64,000 bases of DNA from Mycobacteriaceae bacterium (lineage in GTDB: Bacteria > Actinomycetota > Actinomycetes > Mycobacteriales > Mycobacteriaceae), in the NCBI GenBank assembly GCA_019749805.1, contig JAIEPH010000031.1:124001-188000 (forward strand). Reading direction: 5' to 3'. Under the pieces are notes generated by a model that was not told the origin of the DNA, ran no database searches, and worked only from the letters and a program-made list of their open reading frames with translations. Both the position numbers and the translations under genes were made by a program. Below are positions 21,351 to 30,650 of the stretch, in pieces; within the stretch, counting starts at the first letter, position 1, and each line of letters begins with the position of its first letter.

Positions 21351-22073
21351 TCAGCTTTCGATAATTCGCGCGACGTACGGCTGCAGACCCGCGGTACGCA
21401 CTTGGCTCACCCCTACCCCGCCCGCGGTGCCCCCGGACTCCAGCATCTTGCCGCCGCCGAGGTAGATCGCGACGTGCTGGCTGCCGCCAGGCCCCCAGAA
21501 CAGCAGATCGCCGCGCTTGGCCTGGCTCGTGGGGACCTTGCGGCCGGTGTTGTACTGATCGCCCGAATACTTCGGGATGAGCACACCGACGCCGGCGAAC
21601 GAGAACTGGGTGAAACCCGAGCAGTCGTAGCCGACGGTGTTGGCACCGGAGTCGACGCCGGTGCTCGGGCCGGTCGGCTTCCCGCCGCCCCAGGAGTACG
21701 GGGTGCCGATCTGCGAGCCGCCGCGCCGGATGACGTACTCGATGGCTTGCGGTCCGCGTACCCGGCCGGGAGCGACCCCCGCCGTGGGCGGCGGGCCGAA
21801 CCCGAGCGTGGCCAGGAATTTGCGGCCGAGGTCCATCGTGGCCTCGGTGGCCTGCGCGGTCGCCGCCAGTGATGCGTTGGCGATGGACAGGGGATCGCCC
21901 GGTGCGCCCGCGCTGAGGATCTTGGGCAGGGTGGGATCCCATTGGCCGTCGTCGGGGGCTGCGGTGGCGGGCATGGCCGCGCCAACGGCCACGGCAAGTG
22001 CCGCGACCATCATCAGAATGCCGCTCAGGAACCGAAAACGCCTGGAGTGCAAAGTAATCCTTCTCGTCACCAT
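21351..22073 (-). CDS. ripB: NlpC/P60 peptidoglycan endopeptidase RipB
   Basis: A 240-residue secreted D,L-endopeptidase that cuts the D-Glu to mDAP bond of peptidoglycan stems. A signal peptide (MVTRRITLHSRRFRFLSGILMMVAALAVAVGAAMPATA) leads into a short proline-containing linker, then the NlpC/P60 domain. The catalytic cysteine is in DCSGFTQFSF, and the histidine region is SQHVAIYLGGGKML. There is no coiled coil, unlike RipA. The ATG overlaps the ripA stop by seven bases (ATGGTGA), giving translational coupling. Length matches M. tuberculosis RipB (241). Confidence 0.95.
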   Translation of the reverse strand: MVTRRITLHSRRFRFLSGILMMVAALAVAVGAAMPATAAPDDGQWDPTLPKILSAGAPGDPLSIANASLAATAQATEATMDLGRKFLATLGFGPPPTAGVAPGRVRGPQAIEYVIRRGGSQIGTPYSWGGGKPTGPSTGVDSGANTVGYDCSGFTQFSFAGVGVLIPKYSGDQYNTGRKVPTSQAKRGDLLFWGPGGSQHVAIYLGGGKMLESGGTAGGVGVSQVRTAGLQPYVARIIES

Positions 22074-23491
22074 TCGATGAGACGGGTTGCGTACGGGGTC
22101 ATACCGCTGGTGCGGACCGGCGAGACTTTCACGACCGAGCCGGTGTAGGGCGCCTCGAGCATCTGACCGTCGCCGAGATAGAGGGCGACGTGTTGGCTGG
22201 CGTTGGGGCCCCAGAAGAGCATGTCGCCACGCCGGGCCTGTGACGACGGGATCTTGCGGCCCGCGTTGTACTGCGAACCCGAGTAGTGATCGAGCTTGAT
22301 GCCGACGCCGGCGAACGCGTAGAGCATGAGCCCCGAACAGTCGAATCCGACTGTTCCCGCGCCGGAATCGATGCCAAGGCTCTTGCCTGCGGCATTTCCG
22401 CCGCCCCACGAGTAGGGCACCCCGCGCTGCGACATGGCGCGCTGGATCACGTACTCGGTGGCCTGCCGGCCGTACACCCGGGGAATCGCGCCCCCGTTGG
22501 TGTAGCCGGTCGGCGTGGGCAGCAGACCCAGCTTCTGCAGGAAGTTCCGGCCCAGCTGCTGGGTGACCTGCGTCGAAGTCGACGCATAGCCGAGGATCGT
22601 GTTGATGATCGCGATCGGATCACCGCTGACGAAAGCGCTGGGAATCGCGGGCAGGGTCGGATCCCACCCCGTGGCCCACTTGCCGGTGGCCGCGTCCGCC
22701 TGCTGTGGTGCGCTGTCCCAGTTTCCGGCGGGGTTCGACGACGGTCCGGTCGGCGCGGCAACCGGGCGGGCCGGAGCTCCTGCGGCGGGCGCCGAATACT
22801 GGCGCGCCTGGTCGAGCTTGGCTTGCGCGGCCTCGCGTTCGGCCGTCAGCTTGTCCAGCTCGGTCTGCTGGGTCCGGAAGGTCTGCTGAGCTTCGGTGAG
22901 TGCGGACACCGCGGTCTGCTGACTGGCCTCCGCGTCGATGAGCGCCTGATCGGCATTCTGCTTCGCCAGCCGCGCCGCCGACTCCTTGTTCACCTGCTCT
23001 GTGCGCGCGCGCTGCAGATCGCTGATCACCCGCTGAGTGCTCACCGCCAACGTCTCGCCGGTGGTCGCGGTGTTGAGGATGTCGCTGGGGTCTTTCGCGG
23101 TCAGGTACGAGCTCGAGGGCCCGTTGACATACGTTGCGACGGCGAAGGTGTCGAAGCGATCCTGCGCCGCTTCGATCGCGGCGTTGGCATCCTTGACCCT
23201 CTGCGCGCTGGCGTCGAGTTCGACCTCCGCGGCCGCGGCGGCATCACGTGCGGTCTGCACGTCGAGGATCGCCTTGTTGACGCTTTCCTGCTTCTCCTGG
23301 ATCGCCGCCCCGAGATCCTGCAGCTTCTGGTTGACGTTGGCGACGGCAGCGACGAGCGAGCCCACGCTGTCCGGGCCGACGGGCTGCGAAACGGCCAAAC
23401 CCGGTGTGACAAGCAGCATCCCGACGGTCAGAGGTATCGCGCAGAACCGCGTGCAAAGGCGCGAAGCAGAGGCGCTAGGGGTGCGTCTCAT
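22067..23491 (-). CDS. ripA: NlpC/P60 peptidoglycan endopeptidase RipA
   Basis: A 474-residue secreted septal hydrolase needed for daughter-cell separation. A signal peptide (about residues 1-37) precedes an alanine/glutamine-rich coiled coil (about 50-245) that acts as an inhibitory pro-region in M. tuberculosis RipA. A proline-rich linker follows, then the catalytic NlpC/P60 domain with Cys in DCSGLMLYAF and His in SQHVALYLGDGQML. The start ATG 23491 is preferred: AGGAG lies nine bases upstream, whereas the TTG at 23497 would be too close. The promoter region carries repeated GTCACA elements. Confidence 0.95.
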   Translation of the reverse strand: MRRTPSASASRLCTRFCAIPLTVGMLLVTPGLAVSQPVGPDSVGSLVAAVANVNQKLQDLGAAIQEKQESVNKAILDVQTARDAAAAAEVELDASAQRVKDANAAIEAAQDRFDTFAVATYVNGPSSSYLTAKDPSDILNTATTGETLAVSTQRVISDLQRARTEQVNKESAARLAKQNADQALIDAEASQQTAVSALTEAQQTFRTQQTELDKLTAEREAAQAKLDQARQYSAPAAGAPARPVAAPTGPSSNPAGNWDSAPQQADAATGKWATGWDPTLPAIPSAFVSGDPIAIINTILGYASTSTQVTQQLGRNFLQKLGLLPTPTGYTNGGAIPRVYGRQATEYVIQRAMSQRGVPYSWGGGNAAGKSLGIDSGAGTVGFDCSGLMLYAFAGVGIKLDHYSGSQYNAGRKIPSSQARRGDMLFWGPNASQHVALYLGDGQMLEAPYTGSVVKVSPVRTSGMTPYATRLIEW

Positions 23492-23564
23492 GGACAACGT
23501 CTCCTATGGCTTACGCGAACGTGCCGACACATTCGTCGATCACTGATGCACAGAAGCCACGTGA

Positions 23565-23634
23565 GTCACATCCGCAACATCAGCTACAGACTGCACCGTA
23601 CGTCACATCTGACGCCAAAGAAACTTTAGTCACA
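23565..23634. promoter_or_regulatory. repeated GTCACA boxes, candidate MtrA sites upstream of ripA
   Basis: The 242 bases between ripA and the next gene contain no ORF of interest. The plus strand carries GTCACA at 23565-23570, 23602-23607 and 23629-23634, with related CAACA and CTACA between. GTCACA is the core reported for MtrA binding at oriC and other targets, and ripA is a known MtrA-regulated gene. The direct-repeat arrangement fits that motif, but the assignment is inference. Confidence 0.5.
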
Positions 23635-23733
23635 AACTACAAGTTTGTAATTGCGGATAGCGTTATCCGGCTGTGACATTTTGTCGCGCGGCATTTCGCA
23701 AAACCCCAGCGACAGGCCGCTTTTCGCGACTAT

Positions 23734-24303
23734 TTACGTGTTCTGCCGTTTGGCGCGATTTTGCAACATTCGCGTTGCCACGACGGCGGCGATCACTGCT
23801 AGTACCACCACGATCGTGAATGTCGTCCACGGGAAATGTTGATTGGTCAGTTCGCTGACGAAATTCTTGGATCCCTGCACCGAACCGCGACCTTCGGCGA
23901 CGTCCTGGCCCGCCTCCAGCGTCATCCGGTCGTAGGTCGTGCTGAACGTGCCCGATTCGGTCGGACTGAGCACCAATACCGTCGAACCCGGGTATGCCTC
24001 CCCCACCTCGGTGGCGATATCGCGCAAGGGGGTGTCGATCGGCGGGTTGCGATCGACCACGACGATCTTGAGGTCGATCCCGTTTTGCTTGGCCTCGGCG
24101 ACGACGTCGGCCAGGCCTTCGTTCTCCGGCGTCGGCGCGGCGCTCACACCGGTGTCCTTGATGTCGGCGATCACGAGGTTCATACACTCGTCGACCGGCG
24201 TGGTCGCGGGATCCTTTCCGACCGGCCCACAGATGTCGGGCGGGATGTAGGCCGGCAACAACGGCATGACTTGCGGTCCGATCACAGGTGAAACCATACG
24301 CAT
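23734..24303 (-). CDS. single-pass membrane protein of unknown function (Rv1476-like)
   Basis: A protein of up to 189 residues, matching Rv1476 in position between ripA and acn. A mostly soluble region (with PPIDTPLRDIATEVGEAYPGSTVLVLSP) is followed by one C-terminal membrane helix (WTTFTIVVVLAVIAAVVATRML) and a basic tail RAKRQNT. The arrangement resembles a TPM-domain-like exposed domain anchored at its C-terminus, but that similarity is weak. The start is uncertain: ATG 24303, ATG 24297 or GTG 24285, the last lying seven bases after TATGGT. It is divergent from acn. Confidence 0.75.
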   Translation of the reverse strand: MRMVSPVIGPQVMPLLPAYIPPDICGPVGKDPATTPVDECMNLVIADIKDTGVSAAPTPENEGLADVVAEAKQNGIDLKIVVVDRNPPIDTPLRDIATEVGEAYPGSTVLVLSPTESGTFSTTYDRMTLEAGQDVAEGRGSVQGSKNFVSELTNQHFPWTTFTIVVVLAVIAAVVATRMLQNRAKRQNT

Positions 24304-24351
24304 TGGGTATCCGACCGGGTGGCAGCACGCGCGCGCGAGGAGAAGACTGTT

Positions 24352-24368
24352 ACCACCCCTGGGGTGGT
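24352..24368. repeat. perfect dyad upstream of the acn -35 region
   Basis: ACCACCCC-T-GGGGTGGT is an eight-base inverted repeat with one central base. Its C4/G4 runs flanked by A and T look like the RamA half-site pattern described in corynebacteria, where RamA also controls acn. It could equally serve the divergent gene. Confidence 0.5.
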
Positions 24369-24371
24369 TTA

Positions 24372-24394
24372 CAGGACAAGCGTACTGTTAGAAT
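24372..24394 (+). promoter_or_regulatory. AcnR operator overlapping the acn promoter
   Basis: CAGGACAAGCGTACTG at 24372-24387 matches the AcnR motif CAGnACnnncGTACTG described for corynebacterial and mycobacterial acn promoters. It is followed at once by the -10 hexamer TAGAAT (24389-24394). A weak -35, TTTACA, lies at 24368-24373. A repressor bound here would block the core promoter. The repressor gene acnR follows acn, two bases after its stop. Confidence 0.82.
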
Positions 24395-24446
24395 CGACAG
24401 CGCCGCCGACACAGCCCGTCGCGGCGATATCTAGCCGGGAGTTGAT

Positions 24447-27251
24447 GTGAGCAGCAAAGATTCGGTCAATTCGTTTGGGGCCCGCGACACGCTGAAGGTC
24501 GGAGACCAGAGCTACGAGATCTACCGCCTGGACGCGGTGCCCGGTACCGAGAAACTTCCCTACAGCCTCAAGGTGCTCGCCGAGAATCTGCTGCGCACCG
24601 AGGACGGCGCCAACATCACCAAGGACCACATCGAGGCGATCGCGAAGTGGGACCCCTCGGCCGATCCGAGCGTGGAGATCCAGTTCACCCCCGCCCGGGT
24701 GATCATGCAGGACTTCACGGGTGTGCCCTGCATCGTCGACCTCGCCACCATGCGCGAGGCCGTCGGCGAGCTCGGCGGTGACCCCGACCAGGTCAACCCG
24801 CTCGCGCCGGCCGACCTGGTGATCGACCACTCCGTGATCGCAGACCTGTTCGGTACCGCCAACGCCTTCGAGCGCAACGTCGAGATCGAATACCAGCGCA
24901 ACGGCGAGCGCTACCAGTTCCTGCGCTGGGGTCAGGGCGCGTTCAACGACTTCAAGGTCGTGCCGCCGGGTACCGGCATCGTGCACCAGGTCAACATCGA
25001 GTACCTGGCCAGCGTCGTCATGGAACGCGACGGGGTTGCCTACCCGGACACCTGCGTGGGCACCGACTCGCACACCACGATGGAGAACGGGCTTGGCGTG
25101 CTGGGCTGGGGCGTCGGCGGTATCGAGGCCGAGGCGGCCATGCTGGGCCAACCGGTGTCGATGCTGATCCCGCGGGTCGTCGGCTTCAAGCTCTCCGGCG
25201 AGCGCAAGGCCGGCGTCACCGCCACCGACGTCGTGCTCACCGTCACCGAGATGCTGCGCAAGCACGGTGTGGTCGGAAAGTTCGTCGAGTTCTACGGCGA
25301 AGGCGTCGCCGAGGTGCCGCTGGCCAACCGCGCGACGCTGGGCAACATGAGCCCCGAATTCGGCTCCACCGCCGCGATTTTCCCGATCGACGACGTGACG
25401 ATCGACTACCTGCGGATGACCGGGCGCAGCGAACAGCAGCTGGCGTTGGTCGAGGCGTACGCCAAGGAGCAGGGCATGTGGCACGACCCGTCGCGCGAGC
25501 CCAAGTTCTCGGAGTACATCGAGCTCGACCTCGGCGATGTGGTCGCGTCGATCGCCGGACCGAAGCGCCCGCAGGACCGTATTGCGCTCACCGACGCAAA
25601 GTCCGCCTTCCGCAAGGACATTCACAACTACGTGGAGGGTGAAGCGGAGCAGCCGCACACCAACGTCGACGAGGTGGTCGAGGAATCGTTCCCGGCCAGT
25701 GACCCCGCTTCGCTCTCGTTTGCCGACGAGGACGCGGTGGTCCCCTCGGCCGCAAGCGGCTCCAACGGCAGGCCGAGCAATCCCGTCGAGGTCAAGAACT
25801 CCGAACGCGGCGACTGCATCATCGACCACGGCGCGGTGGTGATCGCGGCGATCACCTCGTGCACAAATACCTCCAACCCCGAGGTCATGCTCGGCGCCGC
25901 GCTGCTGGCCAAGAACGCGGTGGACAAGGGCCTGACGAGCAAGCCGTGGGTGAAGACCACGATGGCGCCGGGTTCTCAGGTCGTCACCGATTACTACAAC
26001 AAGGCCGGCCTGTGGCCGTATCTGGAGAAGCTCGGCTTCTTCCTCGTCGGTTACGGCTGCACGACGTGCATCGGCAACTCCGGACCGCTGCCGGACGACA
26101 TCAGCAAGGCCGTCAACGACGCCGACCTGTCCGTCACGGCAGTGCTGTCCGGTAACCGCAACTTCGAGGGCCGGATCAATCCCGACGTCAAGATGAACTA
26201 CCTGGCGTCCCCGCCGCTGGTCATCGCGTATGCGCTGGCAGGCACGATGGACTTCGACTTCGAATCCGACGCGCTCGGCAAGGACGAGTCCGGCAACGAC
26301 GTCTTCCTCAAAGATATCTGGCCGTCGCAGAAGGACATTGACGACACGATCGCCAACGCGATCAACACTGAGATGTTCGTCCAGAACTACGCCGACGTGT
26401 TCAAGGGTGACGAGCGCTGGCGCAACCTGCCCACGCCGAGCGGCAACACCTTCGAGTGGGATGACAACTCGACGTACGTGCGCAAACCACCGTACTTCGA
26501 CGGAATGCCCGCCCAGCCCGAACCGGTCACCGACATCCAAGGCGCCAGAGTGCTGGCACTGCTTGGTGATTCGGTGACGACCGACCACATCTCCCCCGCC
26601 GGCAGCATCAAGCCGGGAACGCCTGCGGCGCAGTATCTGGATTCGCACGGCGTCGAGAAGGCGGATTACAACTCCTACGGTTCGCGGCGCGGGAACCACG
26701 AGGTGATGATCCGCGGCACGTTCGCCAACATCCGGTTGCGTAATCAGCTGCTCGATGACGTATCCGGCGGATACACCCGCGATTTCACCGACGGCGGAGA
26801 GCAGGCGTTCATCTATGACGCCGCCCAGAACTACGCCGAAAAGGGCATCCCGCTGGTCGTGCTGGGCGGCAAGGAGTACGGCTCGGGCAGCTCGCGCGAC
26901 TGGGCCGCCAAGGGCACCAGCCTGCTCGGCGTGCGCGCGGTGATCACCGAATCGTTCGAGCGCATCCACCGCAGCAACCTGATCGGCATGGGCGTCATCC
27001 CGCTGCAGTTCCCCGAAGGCGAATCGGCGGCGTCGCTGAAGCTCGACGGCACCGAGACCTTCGACATCACCGGTATCGAGGCGCTCAACGACGGCAAGGC
27101 CCCGAAGACGGTGAAGGTGACGGCCAAGAAAGAGGACGGCAAGACCGTCGAGTTCGACGCGGTGGTGCGCATCGACACCCCGGGCGAGGCCGACTACTAC
27201 CGCAACGGCGGCATCCTGCAATACGTGCTGCGCAACATGCTGCGGTCGTAG
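24447..27251 (+). CDS. acn: aconitate hydratase
   Basis: A 934-residue aconitase A (IRP1-type) converting citrate to isocitrate in the TCA cycle. The [4Fe-4S] ligands are in [11 protein letters not shown] and [13 protein letters not shown]. The swivel domain carries [12 protein letters not shown], which contributes active-site residues. A GTG start at 24447 has GGGAG upstream. An acidic, low-conservation insert at about residues 405-445 separates the two halves. In M. tuberculosis this enzyme also binds iron-responsive RNA in its apo form. It is co-transcribed with acnR. Confidence 0.98.
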   Translation: MSSKDSVNSFGARDTLKVGDQSYEIYRLDAVPGTEKLPYSLKVLAENLLRTEDGANITKDHIEAIAKWDPSADPSVEIQFTPARVIMQDFTGVPCIVDLATMREAVGELGGDPDQVNPLAPADLVIDHSVIADLFGTANAFERNVEIEYQRNGERYQFLRWGQGAFNDFKVVPPGTGIVHQVNIEYLASVVMERDGVAYPDTCVGTDSHTTMENGLGVLGWGVGGIEAEAAMLGQPVSMLIPRVVGFKLSGERKAGVTATDVVLTVTEMLRKHGVVGKFVEFYGEGVAEVPLANRATLGNMSPEFGSTAAIFPIDDVTIDYLRMTGRSEQQLALVEAYAKEQGMWHDPSREPKFSEYIELDLGDVVASIAGPKRPQDRIALTDAKSAFRKDIHNYVEGEAEQPHTNVDEVVEESFPASDPASLSFADEDAVVPSAASGSNGRPSNPVEVKNSERGDCIIDHGAVVIAAITSCTNTSNPEVMLGAALLAKNAVDKGLTSKPWVKTTMAPGSQVVTDYYNKAGLWPYLEKLGFFLVGYGCTTCIGNSGPLPDDISKAVNDADLSVTAVLSGNRNFEGRINPDVKMNYLASPPLVIAYALAGTMDFDFESDALGKDESGNDVFLKDIWPSQKDIDDTIANAINTEMFVQNYADVFKGDERWRNLPTPSGNTFEWDDNSTYVRKPPYFDGMPAQPEPVTDIQGARVLALLGDSVTTDHISPAGSIKPGTPAAQYLDSHGVEKADYNSYGSRRGNHEVMIRGTFANIRLRNQLLDDVSGGYTRDFTDGGEQAFIYDAAQNYAEKGIPLVVLGGKEYGSGSSRDWAAKGTSLLGVRAVITESFERIHRSNLIGMGVIPLQFPEGESAASLKLDGTETFDITGIEALNDGKAPKTVKVTAKKEDGKTVEFDAVVRIDTPGEADYYRNGGILQYVLRNMLRS

Positions 27252-27253
27252 TC

Positions 27254-27835
27254 ATGCCCCGGGTCACCGATGACCATTTGGCGGCGCGCCGCCGTCAGAT
27301 ACTCGACGGTGCCCGGCGGTGTTTCGCGGAGTACGGATACGACAAGGCGACCGTGCGGCGGCTCGAGCAGACGATCGGGCTGTCGCGCGGCGCCATCTTC
27401 CATCACTTCCGCGACAAGGACACGTTGTTCTTCGAGTTAGCGCGCGAGGACGCCGAACGCATGGCCGACGTAGCGTCGCGCGAGGGTCTCGTTCAGGTGA
27501 TGCGGGACATGCTGGCGGCCCCGGAGCAGTTCGACTGGTTGGCGACGCGGCTGGAGATCGCGCGCAAGCTGCGCAACGACCCGGAGTTCCATCGGGGGTG
27601 GATGGAGCGGTCCGCCGAGCTTTCGGCGGCCACCACCGCACGGCTGCGCCGCCAGAAACAGGCCGGCAGGCTTCGCGATGACGTGCCGAGCGCAGTGCTG
27701 CAGACATACCTGGATCTGGTGCTCGACGGCCTCGTTGCGCGGCTCGCTTCGGGTGATGATCCCGAAAAGCTCAGTGGCGTACTGGACCTGGTCGAAGCTT
27801 CATTGCGCCAGGCTCAACCCGGCGGTCAGCCGTAG
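27254..27835 (+). CDS. acnR: TetR-family repressor of aconitase
   Basis: A 193-residue TetR-type regulator, equivalent to Rv1474c and to C. glutamicum AcnR. The N-terminal HTH covers about residues 10-55 (RRRQILDGARRCFAEYGYDKATVRRLEQTIGLSRGAIFHHFRDKDTLF). The C-terminal domain binds citrate and other ligands in the corynebacterial protein. It starts two bases after the acn stop and ends with a 10-base tail-to-tail overlap with the small gene at 27826. Its operator is at 24372-24387, so the operon is autoregulated. Confidence 0.93.
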   Translation: MPRVTDDHLAARRRQILDGARRCFAEYGYDKATVRRLEQTIGLSRGAIFHHFRDKDTLFFELAREDAERMADVASREGLVQVMRDMLAAPEQFDWLATRLEIARKLRNDPEFHRGWMERSAELSAATTARLRRQKQAGRLRDDVPSAVLQTYLDLVLDGLVARLASGDDPEKLSGVLDLVEASLRQAQPGGQP

Positions 27836-28029
27836 TGCCTGCGGCTGCGATGGTTCGGACCGCCGCGGCTGCGCATCGTGGTCCCCGATTCACGCAACAT
27901 GCTGTGTATCGACCCGTACGAGCGACCCGTCGACGCGACCAGCGTCCGGATGCTCGCGCCGCCTTCGTAAGCGCTCTTCAACTCGGTGAGCAATTCATCT
28001 CGGGCCTTGCTCGGTTTCTTCATCGGCAC
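27826..28029 (-). CDS. small helix-turn-helix protein (Rv1473A-like)
   Basis: A 67-residue basic protein with one predicted helix-turn-helix (about residues 25-50: GGASIRTLVASTGRSYGSIHSMLRESG) and an arginine-rich tail RSRGGPNHRSRRHYG. Size and position match Rv1473A, annotated as a possible regulator. The HTH resembles the DNA-binding tail of nucleoid-associated proteins of the Lsr2 kind, but no oligomerisation domain is present. It overlaps acnR by 10 bases and lies 91 bases before the ABC-F gene start on the opposite side. Target unknown. Confidence 0.75.
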   Translation of the reverse strand: MPMKKPSKARDELLTELKSAYEGGASIRTLVASTGRSYGSIHSMLRESGTTMRSRGGPNHRSRRHYG

Positions 28030-28120
28030 CTCCCCGCGCGTTTGATCCCCCGACGGATACCCAGCCTAGGAACCGCTTACACCAGCGGGTGAGGTTTCGG
28101 CGAAACGGTTTGCCGACGGA

Positions 28121-29749
28121 TCAGGCGAGCTCGATGAGATCCCGATAGTCGTTCGACCAGAAGTCTTCGGTGCCGTCCGGCAGCAGCACCACGCGTTGCG
28201 GATTCAGTGCCTCGGCGGCGCCCGGATCGTGCGTAACGAGTACCACCGCACCGACATAGCTTCGCAATGCGTCGAGAACCTGCTCGCGCGAAGCGGGATC
28301 GAGATTGTTGGTCGGCTCGTCAAGCAACAGCACGTTCGCCGTCGAAGCGACGAGCCCGGCCAGCGCCAACCTGGTCTTCTCCCCACCGGACAGTGTCCCC
28401 GCGGGCTGTTCGAGCTGCGGACCGCTGAACATGAACGCGCCCAACAGACCCCGCAGATCCTGCTCGCCGGTGTCGGGGGCGGCGTGGCGGATGTTCTCCC
28501 ACACCGTGGCGCGGTCGTCGAGCGTGTCGTGTTCCTGGGCGAAGTAGCCGAGCTTCAGTCCATGACCGGGTTCCAGCGTTCCCGCGTCGGCGGTTTCAGC
28601 CCCGGCCAGTATCCGCAGCAGTGTGGTCTTGCCCGCGCCGTTGAGTCCGAGCACCACGACACGCGACCCGCGGTCGATCGCAAGATCCACCCCGGTGAAC
28701 ACCTCGAGCGACCCGTAGTTCTTCGTCAGACCTTTGGCGACCAGTGGCACGCGGCCGCACGACGCCGGCGTCGGGAACTTGATCCGGGCCACCTTGTCGG
28801 CCACTCGCTCCTCGTCCAGCGCCGCCATCATCCGGTCGGCGCGGCGCAACATATTCTGTGCCGCAACCGCTTTGGTGGCCTTGGCCCCCATCTTGGCGGC
28901 CTGGGTCCGCAGCGCACTGGCCTTTCGTTCGGCATTGGCCCGTTCGCGGCGGCGACGCTGCTCGTCGGTGGCGCGGGCGTCGAGGTACTTCTGCCAGCCC
29001 ATGTTGTAGACGTCGGCCTCGCCACGCACCGCGTCGAGGAACCAGACGCGGTTGACCACGTCGGCAAGCAGATCGACGTTGTGACTGATGACGATGAGTC
29101 CACCCTTGTGCTGCTGGAGGAATTCCCGCAACCAGCCCACGGAGTCGGCGTCGAGGTGGTTGGTCGGCTCGTCGAGTAAGAGCGTCGTCGACGAACCGGC
29201 ACCGGATTCGGATGCGGCGAACAGGATTCGTGCGAGTTCCACTCGACGACGCTGACCGCCGGACAGGGTCCGCAGCGGCTGGGTCAGAACACGTTCCGCC
29301 AAGCCAAGACTCGCGCAGATTCGGCCTGCCTCGCTTTCGGCGGCGTAACCGCCGAGCGCGGCGAACCGCTCTTCGAGCTGGCCGTAGCGGCGGACCGCCT
29401 TGTCGCGCGCGTCGTCGTCGGCGACCTCGGCCATCAACGCCTGTTGCTTCTCCAGATCCGCGAGCAGCGAATCCAGGCCGCGCGCCGACAGCACGCGATC
29501 GCGGGCCAAGACGTCGAGGTCACCCTCCCTGGGATCCTGCGGCAGATAACCGACGTCACCCGCGCGGGTGATCGTCCCCGCGTAGGGTTCGCCCTCCCCT
29601 GCCAGAATCCGCATGGTGGTGGTCTTGCCCGCGCCGTTTCGTCCGACCAGACCGATACGGTCGCCGGGCTGCACCCGCAGCGCGGCACCTTCGGCCGAGA
29701 GCAGCGTGCGCGCGCCGGCGCGGACCTCCAGGTCCGTTGCGGTGATCAC
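28121..29749 (-). CDS. ABC-F family ATPase (Rv1473-like)
   Basis: A 542-residue soluble protein with two ABC domains in one chain and no membrane helices. Walker A motifs are GRNGAGKTTT and GLNGAGKTTL; signature motifs are LSGGQRRRVELARI and LSGGEKTRLALAGL; Walker B segments are LLLDEPTNHLD and LLLDEPTNNLD. The interdomain linker (RRRRERANAERKASALRTQAAKMGAKA) is basic and helical, as in ribosome-binding ABC-F factors. The length equals M. tuberculosis Rv1473. ABC-F proteins act on ribosomes (translation rescue or antibiotic protection) and not in membrane export; which applies here cannot be read from sequence. Confidence 0.92.
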   Translation of the reverse strand: MITATDLEVRAGARTLLSAEGAALRVQPGDRIGLVGRNGAGKTTTMRILAGEGEPYAGTITRAGDVGYLPQDPREGDLDVLARDRVLSARGLDSLLADLEKQQALMAEVADDDARDKAVRRYGQLEERFAALGGYAAESEAGRICASLGLAERVLTQPLRTLSGGQRRRVELARILFAASESGAGSSTTLLLDEPTNHLDADSVGWLREFLQQHKGGLIVISHNVDLLADVVNRVWFLDAVRGEADVYNMGWQKYLDARATDEQRRRRERANAERKASALRTQAAKMGAKATKAVAAQNMLRRADRMMAALDEERVADKVARIKFPTPASCGRVPLVAKGLTKNYGSLEVFTGVDLAIDRGSRVVVLGLNGAGKTTLLRILAGAETADAGTLEPGHGLKLGYFAQEHDTLDDRATVWENIRHAAPDTGEQDLRGLLGAFMFSGPQLEQPAGTLSGGEKTRLALAGLVASTANVLLLDEPTNNLDPASREQVLDALRSYVGAVVLVTHDPGAAEALNPQRVVLLPDGTEDFWSNDYRDLIELA

Positions 29750-29796
29750 GCTGCGCTCTCCTTGGTTCTTAGCTGTCCTCGCAGGCCCTCTTCGCG

Positions 29797-30633
29797 CTAG
29801 CGCTCGTCGGTGAAGACCGGGGCCCGCTTCTCCGCGCGCGCTGCAACCGCTTCTTCGAAATTGGCGGTGAGCAATCGGACGAAGAGTTGTCCCAGGCCTT
29901 CGGCCTGCATGTGTGCCTCCAGGCTACCGGCGTCAAGTCCACTCCAAAGCGTGCGCTTGGTCAACTCGATTCCCGGCCGGGAGAACGACGCGATGCGCTC
30001 GCCGATTTCGTAGCAGACATCGAGCAGGTCCGCGTCGGGTACGGCCTGCGACACGAGCCCGATGCGCTGGGCTTCGTCGGCGTCCACGTCGCGGCCGGTC
30101 AGCATCAGCTCGAATGCCCGAGAGGTGCCGATCGCGCGGGGCAGCAGATAAGAGAGCCCGAGCTCGCTCGCCGTCAGCCCGTTGTTGATCCCCGCGGCGC
30201 GAAAGTACGCCCCAGCTGCGGCAACGCGGATGTCGCAGGCCAAAGCCAAGCACAGTCCACCGCCGATCGCGGCGCCGTTGACCGCGGCGATGACCGGCTG
30301 GTGCATCTTTCGCAACGCCAGGATCACGTCGTCGAGCACCTCCATGGACCGCAGCGCGAAGCTGGGACGGGTGAGCCCGTCGATGTGAGGTACGGAGCCC
30401 GCCGACTTGTGATCGGCACCCGACGAGAATCCGCGACCAGCACCTGTGAGCACGATCACCCGCACCGAGTTGTCGTGGGTGAGCTCGTCGAGGACGGCCT
30501 TGAGCGGGACCATGACGTCGAAGGCCATGGAATTCATTCGCTCTGGACGGTTCAGTGTCACCGACGCCACATGCGGGCGCGGCCGGTCGACGAGGACGAA
30601 GTTTTGCGCTGGGTGCTCGGTCACGGACTGCAC
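29797..30633 (-). CDS. echA12: enoyl-CoA hydratase/isomerase family protein
   Basis: A 278-residue crotonase-fold protein like EchA12 (Rv1472). The first oxyanion loop is GAGRGFSSGADHKSAG and the second is NGAAIGGGLCLALACDIRVA. The usual second catalytic glutamate region reads ASELGLSYLLPRAIG, which retains one glutamate. The acyl-CoA substrate is unknown. The start is GTG at 30633 or GTG 30624; neither has a strong ribosome site. It follows the thioredoxin gene by 17 bases in the same direction. A 47-base gap separates it from the ABC-F gene. Confidence 0.85.
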   Translation of the reverse strand: MQSVTEHPAQNFVLVDRPRPHVASVTLNRPERMNSMAFDVMVPLKAVLDELTHDNSVRVIVLTGAGRGFSSGADHKSAGSVPHIDGLTRPSFALRSMEVLDDVILALRKMHQPVIAAVNGAAIGGGLCLALACDIRVAAAGAYFRAAGINNGLTASELGLSYLLPRAIGTSRAFELMLTGRDVDADEAQRIGLVSQAVPDADLLDVCYEIGERIASFSRPGIELTKRTLWSGLDAGSLEAHMQAEGLGQLFVRLLTANFEEAVAARAEKRAPVFTDER

Positions 30634-30650
30634 GCTATCGCGTGCGATCG

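Noticed and set aside
22074..22409. Upstream extension of ripB to 352 residues
   Set aside because: The extension runs inside ripA; ATG 22073 begins a proper signal peptide and matches the known RipB length.
23492..23733. Possible ydaO/c-di-AMP riboswitch upstream of ripA
   Set aside because: Such switches precede some actinobacterial wall hydrolases, but no GGGGAA-type conserved core was found on the minus strand.
24369..27221. A 950-codon open frame antisense to acn
   Set aside because: It mirrors acn codon by codon in a high-GC gene, has no family features, and acn is unmistakable. It is a composition artefact.
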